Source: JBMHDN01 sp049889355 (GTDB lineage Bacteria > Pseudomonadota > Alphaproteobacteria > Puniceispirillales > Puniceispirillaceae). Taken from it: a DNA stretch of 64,000 nucleotides. The position numbers and the translations under genes were made by a program. This document shows positions 18,659 to 27,382 of this stretch, piece by piece (position 1 is the stretch's first letter; the number at the start of each line of letters is the position of its first letter). The notes under the pieces are model-generated. The model ran no database searches and was not told where the DNA came from. It saw nothing but the letters and a program-made list of their open reading frames with translations. Where the stretch lies: contig JBMHDN010000012.1 of assembly GCA_049889355.1 (NCBI GenBank), positions 36,244-100,243 of the forward strand, in the 5' to 3' direction.

Positions 18659-19072
18659 TTAGTCATCCCCTGAGAGGGTTGCCATATCCACATCTTCAAA
18701 GCCGGTGGCATCCAAATCAGCCTGATCGCCAATCTGCATGCCATCTTCAGCACCGATCATCATCTCAGAACCGGCCAGACGCATAGCTTCGAGATCTGCC
18801 TTTGCCAATGCGCTTGCCTCATCAGCGGCCTGCTCTTCATCACGCTCGTGGAAGCGTTGAAGGCCTTTGACAATCGCTTCTTGCACACGTGCTGAATCGA
18901 TGCTCTCAGCCGCAATTTCGCGCAATGCAACAACTGGGTTCTTGTCATTATCACGGTCGATAGTCAGCAATTCGCCCTTTTGAATAGAGCGTGCGCGCTG
19001 GGCAGCGGTCAGAACCAGATCAAACCGGTTTGGAATCTTTTCGATACAATCTTCAACGGTAACGCGGGCCAT
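18659..19072 (-). CDS. rpoZ: RNA polymerase omega subunit
   Basis: Small subunit that helps assemble RNA polymerase and takes part in the ppGpp site. Core motif ARVTVEDCIEKIPNRFDLVL, then AAQRARSI and DNDKNPVVALREIA. The start at 19072 is supported by GGAG about 9 bases upstream; an in-frame ATG at 19093 is less likely. The C-terminal ~60 residues are alanine-rich and then acidic, ending LSGDD, making the protein (137 aa) longer than the E. coli subunit (91 aa). It heads the block rpoZ-rsh-DUF2062-pdxJ. Confidence 0.94.
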   Translation of the reverse strand: MARVTVEDCIEKIPNRFDLVLTAAQRARSIQKGELLTIDRDNDKNPVVALREIAAESIDSARVQEAIVKGLQRFHERDEEQAADEASALAKADLEAMRLAGSEMMIGAEDGMQIGDQADLDATGFEDVDMATLSGDD

Positions 19073-19161
19073 GGCAATCACTCCGTTTCGCATGCGGCTG
19101 TGGGAAGTTGCAAGACTATAGAGGAAAGCAACAGAAAAAACAAGGTTTTTCGAGACCTGCC

Positions 19162-19668
19162 TTATGCGCTCTGCTGACTTTGTCTGATATCCTGATCTGC
19201 AGGCAACCTGTCGATAAGTGCAGCTATGGATTGACCATCAACAGGGTGTGTCCAATCTGGGGCAATATCGCGCAAGGGCAACAGCACAAAGGCCCGATTA
19301 TCCATTCGCGGATGTGGCAGGGTCAGATGCGCTGAATGTTGGATTAAACCCTCATAATCAATGATATCGAGGTCCAGTACACGTGGTGCGTTGCGCACAG
19401 TGCGCACACGTCCAAATGACTCTTCAAACTGGTTTAGCACGCCAAGTGCTTCTTCAGGGCTTAGCGCGGTCTCAGCCTCAACAACCGTATTTACATACCA
19501 GGGCTGGTCAGAAATCGGGACAGGTGCGCTCTCATAAAAAGGGGCAATTTTCAGAGGGGTAAGGCCAGCTGCCGCAAATTGATCAATCGCACCGCGCAAG
19601 CCAGCAATGACAGTAGAGTAGCCTTGGGGAATCAAATTCGCGCCTAACCCGATATATAAATGTGCCAT
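19162..19668 (-). CDS. folK: 6-hydroxymethyl-dihydropterin pyrophosphokinase
   Basis: Folate pathway kinase that pyrophosphorylates 6-hydroxymethyl-7,8-dihydropterin. It shows YIGLGANL, YESAPVPISDQPWYVNTVV, the metal-binding RVLDLDIIDYEG and LTLPHPRMDNRAFVLLPLRD. Length is 168 aa. No folB or folP is next to it. It lies 89 bases upstream of rpoZ and is divergent from the NYN-domain gene. Confidence 0.95.
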   Translation of the reverse strand: MAHLYIGLGANLIPQGYSTVIAGLRGAIDQFAAAGLTPLKIAPFYESAPVPISDQPWYVNTVVEAETALSPEEALGVLNQFEESFGRVRTVRNAPRVLDLDIIDYEGLIQHSAHLTLPHPRMDNRAFVLLPLRDIAPDWTHPVDGQSIAALIDRLPADQDIRQSQQSA

Positions 19669-19816
19669 TTTTTTGTTACCACCCTCTATGGGATTTTGTA
19701 GCCTTTATGCGTCTGGACAAAACAGGTAAATTGGATTTTTATATCTGTCTATGGTTTTTTATCCGCTCTATTTTTGACGTTTATTTTGAGCTTATTTATT
19801 TTTTTGGAGATTGAAC

Positions 19817-20356
19817 ATGCAACTCACAGAGCGCGCCGCTCTTTTTATAGACGGCTCCAATTTTCATGGCACGGTAAAATTACTGGGCTTGAATATCGAT
19901 TATGTGCGTCTGTTGGATTATTTCAGAGACCAGCATCACCTTATCCGGGCCTATTACTATACCGCGTTGCCAGACCCGTCTGAAACCGCCCCGCTGCGCA
20001 AGTTGATCGATTTCCTCGATTATAATGGCTATGCAGTGGTCAGCAAACAGACGAAAGAATTTATCGAGCCCACCACAGGGCGGGTGCGTGTCAAAGGCAA
20101 TATGGATATGGAATTGGCCCTTGATATGCTGAAACTCGCCCCGCATATCGACCATGCCTATCTGTTTTCAGGTGATGGTGATTTCAGCCGCCTGCTCTCA
20201 GAAGTGCAAGATATGGGTGTGCGGGTAACTGTAGTCTCTTCGGTTAAAACATCGCCCAATATGGTGGCCGATACGCTAAGGCGTCAGGCAGACTGCTTTA
20301 TTGATTTGACAGATATCGCGCATTTGGTAACCCGCGATAATGTAGCCCATGCCTGA
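19817..20356 (+). CDS. NYN-domain (LabA/DUF88-type) protein
   Basis: Predicted PIN-like nuclease fold of the LabA/DUF88 group. Acidic motif 1 is FIDGSNFHG at the N terminus; later KGNMDMELALDML and LFSGDGDFSRLLSEVQDMG supply the other conserved aspartates, then RRQADCFIDLTD. All metal-binding acids of the fold seem present, so RNase activity is plausible but unproven. The ATG at 19817 follows GGAG by about 8 bases. Length is 179 aa. A uracil-DNA glycosylase gene follows 20 bases later, so the two may be co-transcribed. Confidence 0.87.
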   Translation: MQLTERAALFIDGSNFHGTVKLLGLNIDYVRLLDYFRDQHHLIRAYYYTALPDPSETAPLRKLIDFLDYNGYAVVSKQTKEFIEPTTGRVRVKGNMDMELALDMLKLAPHIDHAYLFSGDGDFSRLLSEVQDMGVRVTVVSSVKTSPNMVADTLRRQADCFIDLTDIAHLVTRDNVAHA

Positions 20357-20376
20357 GCATCGGGAATAGCCGCGTA

Positions 20377-21018
20377 ATGTCTTATGATACGATCGCACCG
20401 CTAAGCTGTGATAAATGCCCACGGTTGGTGGATTTTCTGGCAAGCCATAAGGCCAAACAGCCTGATTGGCATAATGCGCCTGTCCCCTCATTTGGCGGAC
20501 GTGATGCCCGTTTGCTGATTATCGGTCTGGCCCCTGGATTGCGCGGGGCAAATGCCACCGGCCGCCCATTTACCGGTGATTTTGCAGGTGATGTGCTCTA
20601 TCAGGGCCTGATGACGGCAGGCATGACGACTGGCCAATTCAAAGCAGATGGCCAGGACAATCTGAAGCTTCAAAAGGTCCGGATCACCAATGCTGTGCGC
20701 TGTGTACCGCCTCAGAACAAGCCAACACCGGCTGAAATTCAAAACTGCCGGCCTTATCTGACACAAGAATTGACCTTGATGACTGATTTAAAGCTGTTTT
20801 TGGTGCTGGGACGGATCGCCCATGATACCTTATTGCGCCATTATGGGCTAAAGCCAAAAGACTATCCTTTTGCCCATGGCAGCCTACACACCCTGCCTGA
20901 TGGTCGCCAATTGCTGAGCTCCTATCATTGCTCGCGTTATAACGTGCAGACCAAGCGTCTGTCTGTGGCACAATTTCAGGCTATTTTGGATCAAGCCAAG
21001 AAACTGGCTGATATCTGA
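20377..21018 (+). CDS. Uracil-DNA glycosylase, family 5-like (UdgB)
   Basis: Base-excision repair enzyme. Motif 1 is GLAPGLRGANATGRPFTGD, the family 5 form rather than the GEAPG of family 4; motif 2 region is SYHCSRYNVQTKRL, with Cys where Pro is usual (HPS). N-terminal CDKCPRL and later NAVRCVPPQNK plus NCRPYL supply the four cysteines of the expected 4Fe-4S cluster. Family 5 enzymes remove uracil and some other deaminated bases. 213 aa. It is convergent with smpB, with only 5 bases between stops. Confidence 0.88.
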   Translation: MSYDTIAPLSCDKCPRLVDFLASHKAKQPDWHNAPVPSFGGRDARLLIIGLAPGLRGANATGRPFTGDFAGDVLYQGLMTAGMTTGQFKADGQDNLKLQKVRITNAVRCVPPQNKPTPAEIQNCRPYLTQELTLMTDLKLFLVLGRIAHDTLLRHYGLKPKDYPFAHGSLHTLPDGRQLLSSYHCSRYNVQTKRLSVAQFQAILDQAKKLADI

Positions 21019-21023
21019 GCGAT

Positions 21024-21479
21024 TTAACGCCCTCTGAGCAGACGGGCCTTTTGACGATCCCAATCACGTTGCTTGCTGGCTTCGCGCTTATCCTGCTTTT
21101 TGCGGCCACGTGCTAGACCAATCGATAATTTGGCCAGCCCGCGATCATTGAAATAAAGGCTGAGCGGAACAAGCGTATAACCATCACGCCTGATCATGCC
21201 TAGAAGCTTATTGCGCTCTTTGCGGCTGACCAGCAATTCACGCACACGTTTTGGCTCATGATTATCACGTGCAGCTGGATAAATCGGGATATTGGCATTG
21301 AACAGGCACAGACGACCTTGATCTTCACCAGCGTAGGATTCAGCGATTGAGGCATGACCTGCACGCAGGCTTTTCACCTCAGAGCCGCGTAAAATCAGCC
21401 CTGCTTCAACTTTTTCCTCAATTTCATATTCATGGCGTGCGCGCCTATTTTCGGCCACCCGCCCTGTATGAATAGACAT
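21024..21479 (-). CDS. smpB: SsrA-binding protein SmpB
   Basis: Partner of tmRNA in trans-translation. Family sequence throughout: NRRARHEYEIEEKVEAGL, LRGSEVKSLRAGHASIAESY, NIPIYPAARDNHEPKRVREL and the basic C-terminal tail REASKQRDWDRQKARLLR. 151 aa. It lies 40 bases downstream of dapA on the same strand. No tmRNA gene was recognised in the window. Confidence 0.96.
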   Translation of the reverse strand: MSIHTGRVAENRRARHEYEIEEKVEAGLILRGSEVKSLRAGHASIAESYAGEDQGRLCLFNANIPIYPAARDNHEPKRVRELLVSRKERNKLLGMIRRDGYTLVPLSLYFNDRGLAKLSIGLARGRKKQDKREASKQRDWDRQKARLLRGR

Positions 21480-21519
21480 ATCGCTACCTTATCAAACCAA
21501 CCACTGACCAAGCGGTTGA

Positions 21520-22416
21520 TTATACCAAGCCCGCTTGTTCAAGGGCCGCATCCACAATTCGGCGTGAGCTGTCAGAAATCGGCACCAATGGCAGGCGTGT
21601 TTCAGCACTGCACAGACCCAGCCTTTCAGCGGCATATTTTACCGGGCCTGGGCTTGCTTCACAGAACAGCCCGTCATGCAATGGCATTAGCTTTTGATGC
21701 AGCGCAAGGGCTGTCTTTGTATCACCGCTCAGATAGGCTGATTGCAAATCTGCTACCATTTTGGGTGCAATATTGCTGACCACTGAGATCACCCCATGCC
21801 CCCCTGCAGCCAGATAAGGCAGCATGGTCCCATCTTCACCTGAAAGTTGGGCAAACTGGTGCCCTATTTTATTCAGGATACGCGTTGGACGTCCACAATC
21901 TGCGGTCGCATCTTTAATGCCTGCAATCTGTGGATGCTGGGCTAGCTCAGCTAGGGTCTCATTGCTCATCTGAATAACAGAACGACCCGGAATATCATAT
22001 ATAATCAATGGGATAGATATCGCTTCTACCACAGCGCTGTAATGCGCTTTCAGCCCTTCTTGTGTTGGCTTATTGTAATATGGGGTTACCACCAGCACGG
22101 CATCTGCGCCCACTTCTTCGGCATGTTTAGCAAGGCGCACCGCTTCGGCAGTAGAGTTTGAACCTGCCCCGGCTATCACCGGCACACGCCCTGCCGCCTC
22201 TTTGACACAGAGCTCAACCATCCGGTCATGCTCATCATGCGATAAGGTTGGCGACTCACCCGTGGTGCCAACCGGTACCAGGCCATGGATCCCCTGCTCT
22301 ATCTGCCATTGCACAAGTTTTATGAAGGCTGCTTCATCCAGCTTACCATTTAGAAACGGGGTAATAAGGGCTGTACAAGCACCAGAGAAAGGCAGTTCTG
22401 CAACAGGACCAGCCAT
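21520..22416 (-). CDS. dapA: 4-hydroxy-tetrahydrodipicolinate synthase
   Basis: First committed step of lysine/diaminopimelate synthesis, condensing pyruvate with aspartate semialdehyde. Motifs: GACTALITPF, GTTGESPTLSHDEH (phosphate loop), VVTPYYNKPTQEGL, LIIYDIPGRS and the Schiff-base lysine in IAGIKDATADC. The start at 22416 (298 aa) follows GGAG by about 7 bases; further upstream in-frame codons add a sequence not seen in the family. The gene is divergent from the dehydratase at 22571. Confidence 0.95.
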   Translation of the reverse strand: MAGPVAELPFSGACTALITPFLNGKLDEAAFIKLVQWQIEQGIHGLVPVGTTGESPTLSHDEHDRMVELCVKEAAGRVPVIAGAGSNSTAEAVRLAKHAEEVGADAVLVVTPYYNKPTQEGLKAHYSAVVEAISIPLIIYDIPGRSVIQMSNETLAELAQHPQIAGIKDATADCGRPTRILNKIGHQFAQLSGEDGTMLPYLAAGGHGVISVVSNIAPKMVADLQSAYLSGDTKTALALHQKLMPLHDGLFCEASPGPVKYAAERLGLCSAETRLPLVPISDSSRRIVDAALEQAGLV

Positions 22417-22570
22417 AACGCACTCCATAAAATCACTGACAATTTGCCATTGGGTTTCCGGCACGCTCAAAAAATCGGCAACGCGCCATATTAGCACTGT
22501 TAAACTAGAGAGATTTACCACATAAAACAAGATAAACCCACAGCCTTGCTGCCGAGCATAGGGATAAATC

Positions 22571-23551
22571 ATGATTACCATCACCAAAATTGAACAGGCC
22601 GCAGATATTATCCGCCCCTACGCGGTCAAAACAGCTCTGTTAACCTCAGATTTATTGAATGAAAAACTAGGCTTTCGCCTTTGGCTAAAAGCTGAACCTC
22701 AGCAACGCACAGGCTCGTTCAAATTCCGCGGGGCCTGTTATGCGGTGATGACTTTAGACGACCCTGATCAGCCTGTACTCGCCTATTCCAGCGGCAATCA
22801 CGCACAAGCGGTTGCACTGGCCGCGCGATTAAGCGGCAGAGATGCCACCATTGTGATGCCAGCAGATGCGCCAAGTGCCAAAATTGAAGCGACCAGAGCC
22901 TATGGCGCAGAGGTGGTACTCTATGACCGCCTTAATGAGAGCCGTGAAGAGATTGGTACAGAATTGGCCAAGCGCAATGGCGCAGATGTCATTGCGCCTT
23001 TTGATGATTGGCGCACCATCACAGGCCAAGGCACCACGGGCCTTGAAATGGCACAGCAGATGCAGGCACATGGCTTGACCCCGGACAAAGCCGTGATTTG
23101 CTGTGGCGGCGGCGGGCTGATGGCTGGCTCTACCATCGCGCTGAAACATCATTTCCCTGATATCACTATGTTCGCGGCTGAGCCTGAGCATTATGATGAT
23201 ACGAAGCGGTCGCTGGCCGCTGGCACCAGACTGCGCAATGAAACAGAACAGCATTCCATCTGTGATGCGATTGTAACCCCAACACCTGGCACGCTGACCT
23301 TCCCGATTTTGCAGGCTCATCATGCCCACGGTATCAGCGCATCAGATGAGGCAGTGCTGGCTGCGATGCATACCGGCTTGCGCGCCTTTAAAGTGATGAT
23401 TGAGCCAGGCGGGGCAATCGCCCTTGCTTGTGCCTTATCGCCGGCATTTCAAGAGGAAGCACAAGGCCAAGAAGTTTTAGTCACCGCCTCTGGCGGTAAT
23501 CTGGACAGCCCGATGTTGGCCCGTGCGCTGAAAACAACCCCAATGATCTAA
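22571..23551 (+). CDS. Threonine/serine dehydratase-like PLP enzyme
   Basis: Fold type II PLP enzyme, 326 aa, without ACT domain. PLP lysine is K51 in RTGSFKFRGACYAVM; SSGNHAQAVALAARL and the glycine loop CCGGGGLMAGS match threonine/serine dehydratases. It could be catabolic threonine dehydratase, serine racemase/dehydratase or an EutB-like ectoine-pathway enzyme; sequence alone does not decide. A likely ribosome site AGGGA is 7 bases before the ATG. It is divergent from dapA, and a hairpin terminator follows the stop. Confidence 0.82.
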   Translation: MITITKIEQAADIIRPYAVKTALLTSDLLNEKLGFRLWLKAEPQQRTGSFKFRGACYAVMTLDDPDQPVLAYSSGNHAQAVALAARLSGRDATIVMPADAPSAKIEATRAYGAEVVLYDRLNESREEIGTELAKRNGADVIAPFDDWRTITGQGTTGLEMAQQMQAHGLTPDKAVICCGGGGLMAGSTIALKHHFPDITMFAAEPEHYDDTKRSLAAGTRLRNETEQHSICDAIVTPTPGTLTFPILQAHHAHGISASDEAVLAAMHTGLRAFKVMIEPGGAIALACALSPAFQEEAQGQEVLVTASGGNLDSPMLARALKTTPMI

Positions 23552-23590
23552 AAAAGGAGGAGATGCAAACCATCTCCTCTTATATTCTCA
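23551..23590 (+). terminator. Hairpin terminator between convergent genes
   Basis: Nine-base-pair stem GAGGAGATG (23557-23565) and CATCTCCTC (23571-23579) with a 5-base loop. An A-run precedes it and a T-rich tract follows, so it may serve both the dehydratase (plus) and the methyltransferase (minus). Confidence 0.7.
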
Positions 23591-23606
23591 TATCAGTCAT
23601 ATCCGA

Positions 23607-25190
23607 TTAGAAATCAGTCGGGGCACCGCCCTCACGCTCACGCCGTTCTATAAAGGCTTTTAGCTCTTCATCAATGGCGGCATCTAGGCCAGGGGCTTCA
23701 AAGCTGTTCACAATCTCTTGATATTGATTATAGGCACGCTCATGTGTCCAAATTTCGCCTGCTTCTTGCCAGCTCTCAAAATTAGACCAATCAGAAAGCA
23801 ACGGGCTATAAAATGCTGTTTTATAACGACTTTGTGTATGTTCAGTTCCGAAGAAATGACCATTTGGACCGACTTCAGCCATCGCTTCCACACCCAAATC
23901 ATCCATATCAAACGGAATAGGTTTCTGGGCGTAGATCACTTGTTGCAGAGTCTCGCAATCCATCACAAATTTCTCAAAACTGGCAGTCAGCCCGCCTTCC
24001 AGCCAGCCAGCGCTGTGATAGACAATATTGGCCTGACCTGTTGAGGTGCCCCAGAGCGAGAACACCGATTCCCACATGGCCTGACCATCTGGAATATTGG
24101 CGGCATTCGCATTAGAGCTGCGCCAGGGCAAATTATAGAACCGCGCCATCTGACCTGAGATTTGCATCGCCCGCACAAATTCCGGTGTCCCAAAGGCAGG
24201 GGCACCTGATTTCATATCCACATTGCTGGTAAAGGCCCCATAGACCACCGGTGCGCCAGGGCGGATAGATTGCAGCAGTGCGATTGCTGCCAGACCTTCT
24301 GCATTTTGCTGGGTGATCGCCCCTGCCAAGGTCACAGGTGCCATCGCCCCTGCCAGTGTAAAAGGTGAGATAACAACAGGCTGATTACGCTTGGTCAGGC
24401 GCATGGCCCCATCGAGCATCGGCCAGTCATGTTTCAACGGGGACGAGCTGTTGATATTGGTGAACATGCGCGGCTGGGCTTCAAATTCTGCGTCGGTCAA
24501 GCCAGCGGCGATACGGACCATCTCCATCGCATCATCTACCCGCTCTGGGCCCAATGAATAGGCATGCACCACTTTGTCTGTCAGACTCAACATATCATAG
24601 AGGCAATGTAAATGGCGCACAGAGGCGTGAATATCAAGCGGCTCAACTGGATAGCCAGCATTGAAATGGATACAGTTATAGGCTTGTGAGAGTTTCAGCA
24701 AATCCTGAAAATCAGCACGGGTGCCAACCCGCCTGCCTTTTTTGATATCGCTGACATTTGGCGGCGAGGCGATCGCCCCAAAAGAGAGGTAATTATCACC
24801 CCAAATCAGGCTGCGATCTGGATTGCGCGGCGTGACGGTAAAGCTGGACGGGGCTTTTTTGACCTGTGCCATGACCCATTCAGGATCAAAACGGACATTT
24901 TTGGTGTCCCAGTCAATATCACATCCCTCATTATTTAAAACAGAGAGTGCTTCATCATTTAAGAAGAGCAGGCCAATATCGCTGAGCACACGCAAAGAGG
25001 CCTCATGGATGGCTTCAATCTGATCAGCTGAAATCGGCTCAACAGGATTGTCAGACCAGCGTGGCTGTTCCCAGGCAAGCTGATGATCAAGCGGCCCTCT
25101 TTTGCGGGCAGAGGCTGCATTGCGGCGGGCTGAGCGACGGGCCGGGCGTGCCGCTGCGCCGTCGTCATTTGATGCTGAATTTTCTGACAT
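23607..25190 (-). CDS. MttB-family (trimethylamine methyltransferase-like) protein without pyrrolysine
   Basis: Member of the MttB superfamily (COG5598). Archaeal MttB uses pyrrolysine at an in-frame TAG; this 527-codon frame has no internal stop, so it belongs to the non-pyrrolysine group that includes glycine-betaine and other quaternary-amine methyltransferases. Family segments include EAIHEASLRVLSDIGLLF, TNINSSSPLKHDWPM, VVISPFTLAGAMAPVT and GHFFGTEHTQSRYKTAF near the C terminus. Residues 15-35 are Arg/Ala-rich (PARRSARRNAASARKRG), as often seen in alphaproteobacterial members. The start at 25190 sits behind GAGAGGGA; 25202 is an alternative. No corrinoid protein or methyl-accepting partner lies nearby. 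The substrate is unknown. Confidence 0.82.
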   Translation of the reverse strand: MSENSASNDDGAAARPARRSARRNAASARKRGPLDHQLAWEQPRWSDNPVEPISADQIEAIHEASLRVLSDIGLLFLNDEALSVLNNEGCDIDWDTKNVRFDPEWVMAQVKKAPSSFTVTPRNPDRSLIWGDNYLSFGAIASPPNVSDIKKGRRVGTRADFQDLLKLSQAYNCIHFNAGYPVEPLDIHASVRHLHCLYDMLSLTDKVVHAYSLGPERVDDAMEMVRIAAGLTDAEFEAQPRMFTNINSSSPLKHDWPMLDGAMRLTKRNQPVVISPFTLAGAMAPVTLAGAITQQNAEGLAAIALLQSIRPGAPVVYGAFTSNVDMKSGAPAFGTPEFVRAMQISGQMARFYNLPWRSSNANAANIPDGQAMWESVFSLWGTSTGQANIVYHSAGWLEGGLTASFEKFVMDCETLQQVIYAQKPIPFDMDDLGVEAMAEVGPNGHFFGTEHTQSRYKTAFYSPLLSDWSNFESWQEAGEIWTHERAYNQYQEIVNSFEAPGLDAAIDEELKAFIERREREGGAPTDF

Positions 25191-25578
25191 ATTCCCTCTC
25201 ATTCCTTCCCCACATTATCGAAGAGATGGCAAACAAATATTCAAAGACAGACAAAAACATGCCTGTAGATGCCGCATAAAAAACCATGGTTTAAAGCTCT
25301 TTTTGCATTATCCATCTGTCTCAATTCTGAAAAAAATGCAACCGCCCTATTGCATAATCTGAAAAACAGACCCACAGTATAATATAGGGCTGCTTACGCC
25401 CATCTCTCGGAACATAGCAGTCCAGCTGCCACGCGCAGCGTCCCTGTCTTGCGGCTTGCAATTTGAATGCAGGCTGCAGGTTGGAATGTAATGGGAATTT
25501 TGTGACAGCACATGAAGGAGTCCAGCGAAAATCCAAAAACCCAGCTAGAAAAATATGTCAAAGAAGGAGATATGCACA
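25191..25578. other. Long intergenic region, divergent promoters
   Basis: A 388-base stretch between the methyltransferase (minus) and the hibernation factor (plus). No convincing gene is seen. A TATAAT-like hexamer lies at 25378-25383 on the plus strand, but no -35 box at proper spacing was found. A 7-base inverted repeat GCCCTAT (25344-25350) and ATAGGGC (25384-25390) flanks it and could be an operator. It probably holds promoters for both genes and a long hpf leader. Confidence 0.5.
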
Positions 25579-26196
25579 ATGATGATCGATGTCAGTGGTA
25601 AGAATATGCGTACAGGCAAAGCCTTTCAAGAACACGCCCAATCTTCACTTCAACAGGTGGTGGATAAATATTTTCACAATGCTATTGCCGGACATATTAC
25701 ACTGGAAAAGGGGCTGGAGGGATTTACGGTCAAGACTCGCGTTAATCTGACACGACGCATAGAATTAGAAGCCACAGGGCATGATTTCAAAGATGCACAT
25801 GCTGCGCTTGATGCGGCGATTGAACATGCCGAGAAACGCTTGCGGCGTCATAAAAGACGGTTGCGCAATCATCGCGCTGAAGCCACCGATAATGAGCGGG
25901 TGCTCGATTTACAAACGGCCCCTGAAGCGGTGTATGAGAGCGCACAATCCCTCAGTTCCAAATCAGATAATGCACAAGATAATGAAGCAGAAGGCGATAA
26001 CCTGCCGATCATTGCAGAAATGCATTATGACATTGAGGTCATGAGTGTAGATCAAGCGGTGATGCGCCTCGAGCTCAGCACACAAAGCAGTTTGATGTTT
26101 CGCAATTCGAACCATCTAGGCCTGAATATGGTATATCGCCGGACAGATGATACCATTGGATGGGTTGATCCGCGCGGCAATAGACGCACAAGCTAA
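25579..26196 (+). CDS. hpf: Long-form ribosome hibernation promoting factor
   Basis: Binds the ribosomal decoding region in stationary phase; the long form dimerises 70S into 100S particles. The N-terminal S30AE domain spans about residues 1-100 (IDVSGKNMRTGKAFQEHAQ, then basic RLRRHKRRLRNH). The C-terminal dimerisation domain spans about 150-205 (DQAVMRLELSTQSSLMFRN, LNMVYRRTDDTIGWVDP). An optimal AAGAAGGAG site precedes two adjacent ATGs (25579, 25582). Length is 205 aa. It is not next to rpoN, where it often lies. It may respond to starvation, as the family does. Confidence 0.94.
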   Translation: MMIDVSGKNMRTGKAFQEHAQSSLQQVVDKYFHNAIAGHITLEKGLEGFTVKTRVNLTRRIELEATGHDFKDAHAALDAAIEHAEKRLRRHKRRLRNHRAEATDNERVLDLQTAPEAVYESAQSLSSKSDNAQDNEAEGDNLPIIAEMHYDIEVMSVDQAVMRLELSTQSSLMFRNSNHLGLNMVYRRTDDTIGWVDPRGNRRTS

Positions 26197-26218
26197 AGGA
26201 TAAGACACTTTCCTCCAG

Positions 26219-26280
26219 AAACGTCCTGCTCATTGCTTGATTTATCTCTATAGATAGCTGGTTTGGCAGGACGTTTTCTT
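26219..26280 (+). terminator. Long-stem terminator after hpf
   Basis: Eleven-base perfect arms AAACGTCCTGC (26219-26229) and GCAGGACGTTT (26266-26276), with T-rich sequence after. The 36-base loop holds a smaller dyad, TATCTCTATAGATA. It lies between convergent genes, so it could act in both directions. Confidence 0.7.
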
Positions 26281-26288
26281 GTGCTGGT

Positions 26289-26906
26289 TCAGTCGTTCTT
26301 TTCCTGCCGAAGGCCAATAGATAGCCGGCCAGATTGGATATTATCCACACCATGAAAAGGCCGATCCTCAGGCGTGCTCAGCCCTCTAAAACCAGGTGCG
26401 GCAAGTAAAACAAGGCGTCCCGGACTGTCATCTATATCTACGCGCCCTGCCCCTTCGCGTGTGTCACATTGAAACAATCTGGACTGACCTGCCAGGGTAA
26501 GAATGAACACAAGGTTGCGATAACGCAAACCATCACGGTGAATGCCGATCCCTCTAGAGTTTGCTGGATATTTTTGCACCGCCCTGTCATTTAAGGTCAG
26601 CTTGCTCTCAAACAAGTCAGGGTGATCATCTAACAAGGCGTTGCAGCCTGCTTCTAACAATAGCGTTAAATCGGCAAAAGCACCCTCATTTGGGGCTGGA
26701 AAACAAATATCAAAATCTTGGATGACGCCTTTGCCAACCACTGGACGCGCGGTGCGATAGTCAAAGGCTGAGACAGTCTGTATCAGCGCGGTGATTTCAT
26801 CTTGGCTCAGAAAATCAAAGCTGGTGATTTTGGCCTTCTTCTCCACCATATTGCCGATATGTTCAGCCAGCTGGTTTTGCCGGCTTTGGGTCAGATCAAA
26901 GCGCAT
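26289..26906 (-). CDS. 2OG-Fe(II) oxygenase-like protein
   Basis: Predicted double-stranded beta-helix dioxygenase of 205 aa. The iron triad seems to be His and Asp in GIGIHRDGLRYRNLVF and the distal His in PFHGVDNI, with Arg in SGRLSIGLRQE about 9 residues later as the 2-oxoglutarate contact. The substrate is unknown. Its ATG overlaps the stop of the SprT-like gene by one base (TAATG), so it is probably the last gene of the sarcosine oxidase operon. The family call rests on the HxD...H...R pattern, not on close similarity. Confidence 0.65.
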   Translation of the reverse strand: MRFDLTQSRQNQLAEHIGNMVEKKAKITSFDFLSQDEITALIQTVSAFDYRTARPVVGKGVIQDFDICFPAPNEGAFADLTLLLEAGCNALLDDHPDLFESKLTLNDRAVQKYPANSRGIGIHRDGLRYRNLVFILTLAGQSRLFQCDTREGAGRVDIDDSPGRLVLLAAPGFRGLSTPEDRPFHGVDNIQSGRLSIGLRQEKND

Positions 26907-27382
26907 TATTCAGCCTCATCTTCGGCCATTGGCGGTGCAGCAGAAAAGCGAACTGGTGTTTTGCATTTGGCACAGACAAGCCCGTTGCTTCGGCGGTGAC
27001 GTTCTACTGAAAAACAGCCATTTGGACAGGACATCAACCAGGCCGCACGCGAAAAATTAAGCGTATGACAGCGCATGGCACTACAGCCAATTTCTCTAGC
27101 TTTGTTTCGCCAGACCAGATCATGACCATGTTTTGGCCCGACCAGCGCATGGGCGATTTCATGCAGCAAAGTATCGCGGATATGGTCCATATCGGCATAG
27201 CGCACATAATGACGCGATAAAGAGATGGTCTTGCTGTTATAATCGCACATACCCGCACGCCGGCGTGCATGATCTAGTTTCAGGCTCCAATCATCTAGCC
27301 CATGCTGTTTAAAGAGCGCCGCCCCTAACTCTAGCGCGGCTGCATGTGGCCGCTTTGTGGTTTTAGGGGTGGTCTCTGACAT
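26906..27382 (-). CDS. SprT-like zinc metalloprotease
   Basis: SprT/Spartan-type peptidase-like protein, 158 aa. It has the zinc motif LLHEIAHALVGPKHGHDLVW, with two histidines and the catalytic Glu, and a C-terminal zinc ribbon CPNGC...CAKC (about residues 118-140). Eukaryotic relatives cut DNA-protein crosslinks; the role of bacterial SprT is not settled. The 5' end overlaps soxG by 52 bases in another frame and the stop overlaps the oxygenase start, so expression is probably tied to the sox operon. A formaldehyde-crosslink link is conceivable because sarcosine oxidase makes formaldehyde, but this is inference. Confidence 0.82.
   Translation of the reverse strand: MSETTPKTTKRPHAAALELGAALFKQHGLDDWSLKLDHARRRAGMCDYNSKTISLSRHYVRYADMDHIRDTLLHEIAHALVGPKHGHDLVWRNKAREIGCSAMRCHTLNFSRAAWLMSCPNGCFSVERHRRSNGLVCAKCKTPVRFSAAPPMAEDEAE

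Noticed and set aside
23607..25190. Possible pyrrolysine-encoding TAG in the MttB-family gene
   Set aside because: The frame is open through the C-terminal family motifs and the only stop is at the end.
25350..25383. sigma-70 promoter TTGCAT ... TATAAT before hpf
   Set aside because: The spacing of 22 bases is too long; kept only as a note on the -10-like hexamer.
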